Of a stretch of 32,352 bases of DNA, positions 14,401-21,823 are shown piece by piece. A program made the position numbers and the translations under genes. Position 1 is the first letter of the stretch, and each line of letters starts with the position of its first letter. The notes below the pieces were generated by a model. It was not told where the DNA came from and did no database searches. It saw only the letters and a list, made by a program, of their open reading frames with translations. This DNA comes from JAVZJR01 sp037447235 (GTDB taxonomy: Archaea; Micrarchaeota; Micrarchaeia; Anstonellales; Bilamarchaeaceae): assembly GCA_037447235.1 (NCBI GenBank), contig JBBIHC010000009.1, positions 1-32,352 on the forward strand. Reading direction: 5' to 3'.

Positions 14401-15302
14401 TCTGATGCTTCCGTGCTGTATCTGCTTTTTGCTTTCTCCATTGCCAGTTTCCCTTCCAGCTCAAGCTTGCTAAATATATCTATTATTCCGTTTTCGCCCC
14501 ATATCCTCGCCATTATCCTTGGATAAAGGCTTGTGTTAGCGTTGTCGATGAGCTGTGCGTTTAATTTCACGATGTCTGCTTTCAATGCATTCACCTGTCC
14601 GTATGTTGCCTCCTGCTGTCCGCTGTCAGCTATGTCAACAGCAGTTTTCATCTTCCTGCATTCTTCCCCGCCTTCGTAACTGTATGTCTGCTCGCAAGCG
14701 CCCGCGTATTCCAGCTCGTTATATCTCATCCTCGCTGCATCCACCGCACTGTCAGCGATTTCTTGGCTTTCTTCAAGCGCGTCCAGCGAAGCATCCATCG
14801 CATCCTGCCATTTTTCGCGCAGTTCGAATAGAGCCAAAGAAGGGGCATGCAGGCCGCAAAAAAATCCGAACCTTCCTTCTTCAGCTGCCCTGCCAATGTC
14901 CTCTATGGAGTTTTCAACAAAGCAAACCGCTTTGCTAAATGTGTCTGGCAGGAAAAAACAATTTTCATAGCATTCTTCCAGATGCTGGTTCTCTTTCAAA
15001 TACAGGTCAGCATTTGTTTTCGCCTCAATTATTTTCGCCGCCGCTGTTCCGTTGGTTCTCAAAGCTGCCACTCTGTCCAGCTGCAGGTCTTCTATCGGTT
15101 TTTTCATCAGCGGCGTATAAACCGTGCCTAAAGAGATGTATACTGGATAAGTAAGCGTCAAGTCGAATATGTACGGGTACTGCGTTCTTTCCCACCATTC
15201 GTCGTGCCACGGCCGGCTTGCTGGAATGCTTTCTGCTAGTGCGATATTGGACAAAATTATAAAAATAAACAAAAAAACTGCTGTTATGGTGTTATTTTTC
15301 AC
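11463..15302 (-). CDS. Giant coiled-coil cell-surface protein with C-terminal membrane anchor
   Basis: 1279 residues, not recognised as a named family. A signal peptide (about 1-23, ending IALA) is followed by a Trp/Tyr/Pro-rich N-terminal segment with several Cys. Long helical, Ala/Glu/Lys-rich coiled-coil stretches take up most of about 150-640 and 880-1230. They are separated by a beta-rich Ig-like region of about 200 residues (starts EIKYIVSIANPKPYEGSEITVKI). One transmembrane helix (TLYLIAASVVLIAIIAFFLYG) and a Lys-rich tail end the protein. The topology is therefore outside with a short cytoplasmic tail. Start is GTG with GGGGGGAT 5 nt upstream. It could be a stalk or spacer in the envelope. 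Confidence 0.85.
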   Translation of the reverse strand: MKNNTITAVFLFIFIILSNIALAESIPASRPWHDEWWERTQYPYIFDLTLTYPVYISLGTVYTPLMKKPIEDLQLDRVAALRTNGTAAAKIIEAKTNADLYLKENQHLEECYENCFFLPDTFSKAVCFVENSIEDIGRAAEEGRFGFFCGLHAPSLALFELREKWQDAMDASLDALEESQEIADSAVDAARMRYNELEYAGACEQTYSYEGGEECRKMKTAVDIADSGQQEATYGQVNALKADIVKLNAQLIDNANTSLYPRIMARIWGENGIIDIFSKLELEGKLAMEKAKSRYSTEASETSNNKFYAGQAYEKAENEALEKIREAVEAEGFEAEKIGTIAERWAALKDRKEEADEHYKNAKKAYDSKSRGYLLTGISGMQKANAGYNIIKNESENIIADAEKIVSEKRQEASAKIEETKNIMRSMSYGEQQINEKLKAANDAFAAGEEATALGDKYENYVKALGLAAGAAPTKSSDYEKDYQTALAELENLLNNAAKDGVSVSDLRAELEFIKNTRPENELDLLAQIKSELAERIGNRFYALEDRRKELIEKLEAANASDLLAEMQQAESGIVSRDGSIDWLAAAGRLKKLEEKYYEIEDMLAQDSERINDALANQLITETSLIMGRVKIDEPTEIKYIVSIANPKPYEGSEITVKIPLEGEFRLNYADIKDGSESVLGVQTDSKTMGITLGSIGGFERKTITFEKGVLLATTKSYEVKAKGLGGGAAVVNEKRVFQLSVSGVKIDTENKANALVDGAEPNRILSEGVHALTTEYTDNNAYTEERTASQFTKENGKTKVAYNIIVKPAINLDEVPVIADIGGNGISDVAISCGAYRCIKQQAGASYIITLQDVKKSGFATISVSYTISNVSQFAEGEIARYENSTEPQIRQMAQEAKMLLASGDESGALRKIDEMKRASAALENEKAKLLKSYYDTARKIRNELEDLESAIEKADELGLSTAETSKFTTRLNMLNETLEQNALTDSDTKEEIEGKLDELKSIDANWLKKEVSAIAKQATKDFESYKKQLNGMEEAQYQLKLVEDSINVLLSTERATDAVQLLYELERLEQLQSGILAGKKAGLEALGQEFDALRSVAEELLSKYETEYRDAKTAGQGSLFSLAPEKVKGTISNIESYIKVGDIEKANYTIRNEFAKQMETMNQTLHMLQANAARKISEMKAALEAKGPELSAEQLGTAGKKTEEAERLLNAKNYAKAMAKATEAMNYINGLKGNMGTTLYLIAASVVLIAIIAFFLYGKQKKKGSGPLLHLKKEEES

Positions 15303-15353
15303 CTTATCCCCCCATAATGCTGTGGTAATAATGAGTGATAAATAATTAAAATA
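15303..15353 (-). promoter_or_regulatory. Promoter region of the giant coiled-coil gene
   Basis: A/T-rich minus-strand sequence with TATTTTAATTATTTATC-like boxes near 15330-15347, followed by GGGGGGAT before the GTG start at 15302. This gene may thus be transcribed separately from the lipoprotein gene upstream. Confidence 0.45.
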
Positions 15354-18038
15354 TTACTGGGGGTACTTGAAGAAGTCCTGATAATCGTTATATGGATTGT
15401 CGTCGCCCTGATAAGTGCGCAGGATATCGTTCAGTTTTTTCCACGACGGGCAGGAAGCTGTCCCGCAATTTTCCGTCAGCCAAGCGTAGTACGCCAGCCT
15501 TCTTAACCCGCCTTTTCCGTAAAAATCCAATATCTCGGAACTGCCTCCCTCATTTTTTATGACGCAATCAACAAACCATATGAAGTCCTTTGGCTTTTCT
15601 TCGGAATAATAACATTTGCTCTCATCCGGCACGCAGTTTCCATACAGGTCTCTTTTACAGCCGTCGCCGATACATTCGCCTCTTCTGCTCTCCTCGCATG
15701 TTACGCCGCTGTCCTTATAACTGTCGCTTAAGCATTGCCCAACAGACAAGCTGCCCTGCCCGATGCACCAGTCGTTGCTGAACGTTTTGCTTGCCCTTCT
15801 CCCCCATAACCCCATATACTTGTACTCTGCTATGAGCGCCTGCAAAACCATTACCTCGTCCCGGTCGCTTTGATTGATTGCCACTTCCTTTGCTTCTTGT
15901 TCGCTTTCTCTTATCAGCGTGGCGAGTTTTGCCGCCCCCCAGCACGCAGCATTGCTGACATTAAACGGGTTGAATTTACTGCCGCAGGTTGCATTAACTT
16001 TTTCAATATCTTCATTTCTTCCATCGTTTTTTGCCCGCTCGAACTCGTCAGCATACTGGCCATCAGGCGGCCAAAATGTATATGGGCTTTCAAGAAACTG
16101 AATGATGCTTAAGCCAACATAGCTCGCCCCTACATAGGTCTTTCCTCCTTGCTCATAAGTATACGGCCACTGATTAAAATCCAAAAACTGGCGGCATTCG
16201 CCATCCGGGTCTTCCATAAATGTATAGCCCAGGCTATAAACGCCCGGTACTGCTGCCTTGCCCTGGCTGGCAAGCGCACTTTTTATCCTGGATTGCTCGT
16301 CGTCGTTAAGTTCCGGGCTTAACACTATTGCGGCAGCACATTTGTCAAAACCGCTTTCTGCAGCAGCAGTCGCCCTTAAAAGAAGCGGATCAACATTGAA
16401 TTTTGATGCGTAATAGTCTAATTCAGGATAAGCTTCGCATAATATGTCTTTTTTGACAGATGTGCCCGTCTGCTGGAACGCTTCGTCGCTTACCGGCGGT
16501 GTCACTTTGTACCTGTTAATTACATTGCTTCCGCCGCTGTCCTTGAATATATCTGTTATTTTTCTTTTTTCTGCCAAGCAACTGTCGCAAGTCCAAAGCG
16601 TTTCTTCATCCTGCTTCATCTTCGGCGGCGAAGAAGGGTTGATTATGTCTATTGCCTCCGCGCCATATTCCTTGAGGGAATAAAGGATGTTGACAAAACT
16701 TGTCGAAACCTGCTCGGTCCCTGTACCGCACCTCGCCTCGTCATTGTTTGGAAACCATATCAGGTTTGGAATTGTTTTTACTGTTTCAACCTGCGCGCCG
16801 CTTGTGCCAACCTGTATGCCGTAATAGTTTTGGCAGTTTCCAAACCATGCCTGTTTTCTCATCTGGTCCTGCACCACCCCGCAATCAACACAGCCAAGCG
16901 GGTTGGACCAGGAATCAGCGCTTGGCGAGTAAAGCGCAAACCCTATCACGCCATTCTTTATTAGCGTGGGTATTCCTGTTATGAACAGGGAATTGTATGT
17001 TTTTGCAGCCTCGCCCTGCCTCCATATGCACCTCCCGGTTGCGTCCTTTTGATTTACGTCTATGAGCACATATGGTATGACCGAACTCAGGTTGTACTTG
17101 TTTCTTGCATATTTTGAGAAAGCAGCCGCTTCGACTGTCAGCCTGTCGCCATTGCAATATCCATTTGCGTAGTGCGAGTTAATCCCGTACGCGAGCATTA
17201 CGAATTTGCTTAGCGGCTTCGTTGGCAGCGCCTGCTGGACTCTCGTCATGACCGCATCAAGGCCTTGCGTATCGCCCATCCTTGGTGCTACTGCCGCATA
17301 GCAGTATATTTTCGGGTCGGCCGGGTTTCTCCAGTCGTTGCAAGCCTTGTCTATTTCTATGATTTGCTGTGTGATATTATTTATAGCATCTGGATCGCTT
17401 GAATTGAAGTCAAGTTCGGTTGCTATTATCACAGGCCCGACCGGGCCGGTCAGCTGCCCTTTTCTTATTAAAGTGCCTTCTTGCCCAAGTTTCGTTGCTA
17501 TAAGCCCTGCTTGGCTGTAGTTTATATTCGTCCCGTTGCTGTATAGCACATAAACAGGCAGGACATCCTTGTCGAGCAGGCATATTGTTCTTTCCGGGTC
17601 AGGGGTGTCATACGGCTTTTTTTCCGAGCCGATGAGCCAGTGCACCGCCATTTTCAGGCTATTGCTGCATAATGGGTTTGCCGCAGAGAATTCTGAAATT
17701 GACGGGCCCTGGCCTATCATAAATCGTCTTAGATTATATTTGTCGCCGGGAGTGGTGCTTTCATCCATATACTCCATCAGCTTGCTTTCGTTGCATTCGT
17801 TGTCAAACTTGCAGGTTATCCCTGCGAGCGATTCCTGCGTGCCCCATATGGTCACTCCTTCCTCGCAGACCATGCAGGTGCAGTTTCCGACCTGCGCTTC
17901 TTTCCCTGCTCCGGCGATTTCTTTCCAGGTGAGCGAATCTGCATAATCAGCCGCATAATTTTTGAATGAGCCTGCCTGCTGGATGCAGCCGTAAAAGAAG
18001 ACAAGAAGGGCGAAAAGTGAAAGCAATCGAAAACGCAT
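15354..18038 (-). CDS. Large lipoprotein with lytic-transglycosylase-like segment
   Basis: 894 residues from the ATG at 18038, chosen because a signal peptide with lipobox-like FFYGC (about 11-16) follows at once. A TATA-like element (18061-18070) lies about 26 nt upstream, giving a leaderless mRNA. Residues about 130-450 alternate strands and helices (LPVYVLYSN, PVIIATELDFN, IYCYAAVAPR, KFVMLAYGIN, IPYVLIDVN, IGFALYSPSAD) in the manner of a TIM-barrel glycosidase-like domain. Residues about 545-720 contain FNVDPLLLRATAAAESGFDKC, which matches the catalytic Glu motif of SLT lytic transglycosylases (Glu561), followed by a much-altered GLMQ region (GVYSLGYTF or GLSIIQF). The Cys-rich C-terminus is unassigned. 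Enzyme activity is unproven. Confidence 0.7.
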   Translation of the reverse strand: MRFRLLSLFALLVFFYGCIQQAGSFKNYAADYADSLTWKEIAGAGKEAQVGNCTCMVCEEGVTIWGTQESLAGITCKFDNECNESKLMEYMDESTTPGDKYNLRRFMIGQGPSISEFSAANPLCSNSLKMAVHWLIGSEKKPYDTPDPERTICLLDKDVLPVYVLYSNGTNINYSQAGLIATKLGQEGTLIRKGQLTGPVGPVIIATELDFNSSDPDAINNITQQIIEIDKACNDWRNPADPKIYCYAAVAPRMGDTQGLDAVMTRVQQALPTKPLSKFVMLAYGINSHYANGYCNGDRLTVEAAAFSKYARNKYNLSSVIPYVLIDVNQKDATGRCIWRQGEAAKTYNSLFITGIPTLIKNGVIGFALYSPSADSWSNPLGCVDCGVVQDQMRKQAWFGNCQNYYGIQVGTSGAQVETVKTIPNLIWFPNNDEARCGTGTEQVSTSFVNILYSLKEYGAEAIDIINPSSPPKMKQDEETLWTCDSCLAEKRKITDIFKDSGGSNVINRYKVTPPVSDEAFQQTGTSVKKDILCEAYPELDYYASKFNVDPLLLRATAAAESGFDKCAAAIVLSPELNDDEQSRIKSALASQGKAAVPGVYSLGYTFMEDPDGECRQFLDFNQWPYTYEQGGKTYVGASYVGLSIIQFLESPYTFWPPDGQYADEFERAKNDGRNEDIEKVNATCGSKFNPFNVSNAACWGAAKLATLIRESEQEAKEVAINQSDRDEVMVLQALIAEYKYMGLWGRRASKTFSNDWCIGQGSLSVGQCLSDSYKDSGVTCEESRRGECIGDGCKRDLYGNCVPDESKCYYSEEKPKDFIWFVDCVIKNEGGSSEILDFYGKGGLRRLAYYAWLTENCGTASCPSWKKLNDILRTYQGDDNPYNDYQDFFKYPQ

Positions 18039-18112
18039 ATCTCGTTTAGGGTCGGAAGTGCTTAAAAATCTAATCTTAGTCGGCCCGTCGCGATGAGCGT
18101 ACAAGCACCATA

Positions 18113-18122
18113 ATTTATATAC
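18113..18122 (+). promoter_or_regulatory. TATA box of triple zinc ribbon gene
   Basis: TTTATATACC predicts a start near 18144. A GGTAGG ribosome-binding site lies in the short leader before the ATG at 18154. Confidence 0.55.
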
Positions 18123-18153
18123 CTTATCGCTGATTTTTATCCTGGTAGGTTAA

Positions 18154-18483
18154 ATGGGCATAGTTGATGTCTTGAAGGGCATATTTTCCGGCAGGAAGGA
18201 GAGCTGGAAAAAATACAAATGCCCGAACTGCGGCGCGGAGATAACCTTGGATACGGAAAGATGCCCGAAATGCGGAGTCCGCATAAGGTCGATGTTCAGG
18301 AAAAAATGCCCAAAATGCGGGGCCCTGAACGAGCTGGACGCGCTCAAGTGCGTCAAGTGCGGCTATAATTTTGAGGCAGAAGGGCTTGAGATGAAGAAAA
18401 CATACTATCTTTGCCCTGTCTGCGGCTATAAAGCGGACTATTTCATGACCAGTTGCCCTGCCTGCGGCACCCGCTTTGTCTGA
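18154..18483 (+). CDS. Triple zinc ribbon protein
   Basis: 109 residues with six CxxC knuckles forming three zinc ribbons: Cys23/26 with 37/40 (CPNC, CPKC), Cys52/55 with 66/69 (CPKC, CVKC), and Cys87/90 with 101/104 (CPVC, CPAC). A short amphipathic, Lys-rich N-terminus (MGIVDVLKGIFSGRKESWKK) precedes them. There is no signal or membrane segment, so it is cytoplasmic. Such proteins commonly bind nucleic acids or proteins; no specific function is recognised. Its stop lies 9 nt from the end of the convergent barrel-transglutaminase gene. Confidence 0.85.
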   Translation: MGIVDVLKGIFSGRKESWKKYKCPNCGAEITLDTERCPKCGVRIRSMFRKKCPKCGALNELDALKCVKCGYNFEAEGLEMKKTYYLCPVCGYKADYFMTSCPACGTRFV

Positions 18484-18492
18484 TTTTTGCTT

Positions 18493-20841
18493 TTAGTCCT
18501 GATTTGGCTGCCCTATTATTATGGTGTGCTCTTTTGTAATAGGATCCATTTCCCAGGCTGGCAATTCCTCTTTTTCAAATCTGCCCATCAGCAGGATAAA
18601 CGACATGATCCTGTTTTCCACATCTTTCTCCAGGTTTTTTGGTTCGGTTATTCTCGCACTAACTATTTTTCCCTCTCTTCTGTTTACTGTCAATTCAAGC
18701 GTTATCTTTGAAAGCTGCAGGCCGCGCTTTGGATTGATATAAGTGGCAATGTATTTTCCAATCCTTTCCATCGCTTCAGGAAATGTCGGCCATTTGACTT
18801 TGGGCTGCGTTGTCTTTATTTCAGGCAGGTCCGTTGCCGCTGCCACCTGTTTTCCGTCTTTTGTTTCAGCCGGCTTTTCGGCGTTTTCTTTGCTTCCTTG
18901 CGGCGTAATCGGCACCAGCGGCGGGAGATTGTCTTCTGTTTTATTGCCATCTTCCTGCTTTCCTTCTTGCCCGCTTTTTTTAGCATCTTTTTGCGGCTGT
19001 GCTTCTTTCGTGGTAGGCTGCGCTTCTTCTGCAGCATCCTCTATGAAATCATTTATTATTATTTCCTCTGCTGTTATCTTGTATTTCTTTTTTTCCGGCC
19101 CCTGCCCAAGCATCGTGCTTATGAGGCTCTTTCCGCTGGTTTTCATCGTCTTCTCAACCAGCTTCCCCTGCGGCGTTGTGTATGTCCCGAGATATTTTCC
19201 GCCTTTGCCGAATATCTGCGATTGCAGCACCGGAACGCCGTTTTCTATAGAATAGACCTTGAGGACATCGTCAAGGGAGCTTGATTTTATGGTATATGTC
19301 ATTCCGTAATCTATTATGGACGCCTTGCCGTCATAAAATGCGACTGCCACAACATGCGGCGCGTTTTTCGTTACTACCCCTATGGCGTACGCGGTCATCC
19401 CGTTCGCGCGCAAAAACTCAGCCACGAACTCATGGATGCCTGCGCATACAGCCACCCCTTTTTTTAATTCCTCGGGCATTCCTTCGTAAGTGCCGTGCTC
19501 ATTGTAATATGCAGCATAATCCCTTATGAATCGCAGGATATCGTCATAGTTTCTTTCGCTCAGAGCCTTCACTCTGGGGCTGAATATATTGAACTCCATC
19601 ATGTCGTTGTAAGCGCCGTAATCGTAGCCACCCCTTCCAAGAAGGCTGGCAAGATAACCGGCAACCGTCAGCAATTCAGTGGCTGATGCGCCTTCATACG
19701 CGCCGGCAAAACCCGCAAAGGTGTCTGATTGTGCGAGGATTGCCTGCGCCTCGGATATCCATTCGCTTTGCGCCTGCGTGATGTCTCCGTATTCATATAC
19801 CCATTGCTTGTCATAGGAAGCCGTGCCTTTTATGTTCTTGTTTTCAAATTTCACCGAGAACTTGTTCTGCCTCTCGCGCGCTTCCGTGGGCTCAAAATTA
19901 ACTTCTATTCCGCCGTACACATAAAAGCCAAGCGGGAAAAATTCCGTTTTGTAGCCTCTTATTCCCGCGCCGACAACGGCGTTTACCGAGATGAAATCGT
20001 TCTCAACCAGCTTTTCCCTTCCGTACTCTATTCCTGAATACGGCTCTATCAGGTCTATGTTGCTGTACACGGTAAAGAAATGCGTGCGGTAATTGTATTT
20101 TATTCCCACCTCTGTCCCCTGATAGCGCGGCGCGTAGTCCATGGCGAATGCGGTTTTTGGCGTTTTTGACGCGGCCCACATGTTGGTGTTGATTGCGTAC
20201 GCGCCCAGCCTGTGCTCGTCATTTATGTCATAACTAAGCGAAATGCCGTTCATCCATTTTGCAAACAACAGGTCGTATCTCGGGTAGGATATGCCAAACT
20301 GCCCGAGGGTCGCCAGGTTTATCCCGAAATTGCCGATATTAAAATGCGCGGATGCCCCGGCGCCGTGCGAAGTATATAGATAAGACGCCATGTGCGTGCC
20401 TGTAAGGTTGCCAAAGTAGTTCAGCACGAGCGTGTCGTCCCAGAAGCCGATTTTCGGGGTCAGGTTAATGCTTGCAATGCCGTACGGAGTCTGGTCAAGC
20501 CATATGCCGCCTGCTGTTAACCCAAGCCAGTCGGTTATGTCCAGTTCGCCGAAGAGCGAAGAGCCGCCGTCATTGTTGTAATAATGAAAGCCGTATGACA
20601 GGTCTTCCAAAAAACTGCGCGACTGCTTCACGCTCTCCCGGGCATTCTCCCCTGCTTTTTCCTGGGCCTGTGCGGCAGAAGGCGAAAAAAGCAGCGCGGT
20701 TGAGACCGCACCGGCTATCATCGCTTTTTTCGCTTTTTCCAAAACCGGCTTGAACCTTTTCCACGCCCTGCCTTTTCTTTTTTCATCTTCTTTTTGGCAG
20801 GACTTGTCTTCTTTCACATTTTTATACAATATGCCTCTCAT
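18493..20841 (-). CDS. Secreted multidomain protein: beta-rich region, transglutaminase-like domain, TonB/AgmX-like C-terminus
   Basis: 782 residues from the ATG at 20841; a TATA-like box at 20864-20873 predicts a leaderless mRNA there, and an upstream in-frame ATG (20961) would overlap dph2. A Lys-rich start and hydrophobic core end in AAQA (about 36-59), a signal peptide. Residues about 75-345 are rich in aromatic and Gly residues in alternating strands (GFHYYNN, LTAGGIWLD, GIKYNYRTHFFTVY, GFYVYGGIEVNFEP), like a bacterial outer-membrane barrel. A transglutaminase-like triad follows: Cys466 (VAVCAGIHEF), His496 (APHVVAVAF), Asp511 (IIDYG). After a Lys/Glu/Gln/Pro linker, the last ~80 residues (LELTVNRREGKIVSARI..) resemble the TonB/AgmX C-terminal fold. 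Function unknown. Confidence 0.75.
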   Translation of the reverse strand: MRGILYKNVKEDKSCQKEDEKRKGRAWKRFKPVLEKAKKAMIAGAVSTALLFSPSAAQAQEKAGENARESVKQSRSFLEDLSYGFHYYNNDGGSSLFGELDITDWLGLTAGGIWLDQTPYGIASINLTPKIGFWDDTLVLNYFGNLTGTHMASYLYTSHGAGASAHFNIGNFGINLATLGQFGISYPRYDLLFAKWMNGISLSYDINDEHRLGAYAINTNMWAASKTPKTAFAMDYAPRYQGTEVGIKYNYRTHFFTVYSNIDLIEPYSGIEYGREKLVENDFISVNAVVGAGIRGYKTEFFPLGFYVYGGIEVNFEPTEARERQNKFSVKFENKNIKGTASYDKQWVYEYGDITQAQSEWISEAQAILAQSDTFAGFAGAYEGASATELLTVAGYLASLLGRGGYDYGAYNDMMEFNIFSPRVKALSERNYDDILRFIRDYAAYYNEHGTYEGMPEELKKGVAVCAGIHEFVAEFLRANGMTAYAIGVVTKNAPHVVAVAFYDGKASIIDYGMTYTIKSSSLDDVLKVYSIENGVPVLQSQIFGKGGKYLGTYTTPQGKLVEKTMKTSGKSLISTMLGQGPEKKKYKITAEEIIINDFIEDAAEEAQPTTKEAQPQKDAKKSGQEGKQEDGNKTEDNLPPLVPITPQGSKENAEKPAETKDGKQVAAATDLPEIKTTQPKVKWPTFPEAMERIGKYIATYINPKRGLQLSKITLELTVNRREGKIVSARITEPKNLEKDVENRIMSFILLMGRFEKEELPAWEMDPITKEHTIIIGQPNQD

Positions 20842-20863
20842 ATCAATAATTTCAGCATAAAAT

Positions 20864-20892
20864 AATTTAAAAACATTCCGTATCTTTAAATA
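20864..20892. promoter_or_regulatory. Divergent promoters for barrel-transglutaminase gene and dph2
   Basis: TTTTTAAATT (minus strand, 20864-20873) sits about 26 nt before the ATG at 20841. TCTTTAAATA (plus strand, 20883-20892) predicts a start near 20914 for dph2. Confidence 0.55.
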
Positions 20893-20926
20893 ACACAAAA
20901 TATATGTGTTTTTGACAGGTGTTTTA

Positions 20927-21823
20927 TTGAGGATATTGCTGCAGTTTCCTGAAGGGCTCAAAAAAGAGGCATTGAAATATGCTGAAAAATACCGGAAGGA
21001 AGGGCACGAGATTGTGCTCTCGGCAGCGCCTTGCTACGGTGGCTGCGACCTGGCTCTTGAAGAAGCGAAGAAAACCGGCGCAGAAAAAATAATCCATTTT
21101 GGGCACGCGCCTTTTTTGAAACATGCCGCGATTCCTGTGGAGTATGTTGAATGGAGCGAGCCGGTTGAACTGAAAAACCTGGCCGAAGCGGCGAAAAAAA
21201 TAAAAGAGAAAAAAATAGCATTGGCGACCACAGTGCAGCATATTCATCAGCTTGAAGAAATCAAAAAAACATTTGAGGAGTGCGGCAAGGAGGTTTTTGT
21301 TTCAAAAGGCGCTATCGCGGTCTATTCGGGCCAGGTGCTTGGCTGCGATTTTGCCGCGGCTGTGCACCCGCAGGCCGAGGCAGCGGTTATAATCGCTGGC
21401 GGCACTTTTCACACGACCGGCGTTTTTGTTGATTATCCCGTTTATTCGGTTCATCCGAAAACCGGCGAGTTACTTGATTTGAGCGCCGAGATTGGGAAAT
21501 CAAGAAAAAGAAGAAAGGCAGCGATTCTGAAGGCGTTAAGCGCGAAAACCTTCGGGATTATGGTCAGCACCAAGCCCGGCCAGTATCGTTTGCAGGCTGC
21601 GGAAGAAATCGCAAAAAAACTCCGGGCGCGCAACAGAAGCGCCGAGATAATCGTGGCGAGCGAGTTGAATGCGTCCGCAATAAGCAATTTTATGTTTGAT
21701 GCCCTTGTTAACACTGCCTGCCCGAGAATTGCGGATGATGGCGAGCTTTTTGGCAGGCCTATAATAAACGCGGACGCGGTTGATGAATTGCTCGCGCTTA
21801 TGGACAGCACTGCATCCGCCTAA
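20927..21823 (+). CDS. dph2: 2-(3-amino-3-carboxypropyl)histidine synthase (diphthamide step 1)
   Basis: Archaeal Dph2, a homodimeric 4Fe-4S enzyme that cleaves SAM to transfer the 3-amino-3-carboxypropyl group to a His of elongation factor 2. 298 residues. The three cluster ligands are visible: Cys36 in APCYGGCDLA, Cys140 in QVLGCDFAA and Cys265 in NTACPRIADDG. The N-terminal LLQFPEGLK is typical. I use the TTG at 20927, because AGGTG lies six bases upstream and the protein then starts MRILLQFPEGL; a GTG at 20906 is possible. The stop overlaps that of the convergent unknown gene (21820-21823). EF-2 is not in this window. Confidence 0.95.
   Translation: MRILLQFPEGLKKEALKYAEKYRKEGHEIVLSAAPCYGGCDLALEEAKKTGAEKIIHFGHAPFLKHAAIPVEYVEWSEPVELKNLAEAAKKIKEKKIALATTVQHIHQLEEIKKTFEECGKEVFVSKGAIAVYSGQVLGCDFAAAVHPQAEAAVIIAGGTFHTTGVFVDYPVYSVHPKTGELLDLSAEIGKSRKRRKAAILKALSAKTFGIMVSTKPGQYRLQAAEEIAKKLRARNRSAEIIVASELNASAISNFMFDALVNTACPRIADDGELFGRPIINADAVDELLALMDSTASA

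Noticed and set aside
20842..20961. N-terminal extension of the barrel-transglutaminase protein to 20961
   Set aside because: It would overlap the dph2 start and include the promoter; the added residues show no conserved pattern, and the signal peptide fits the start at 20841.
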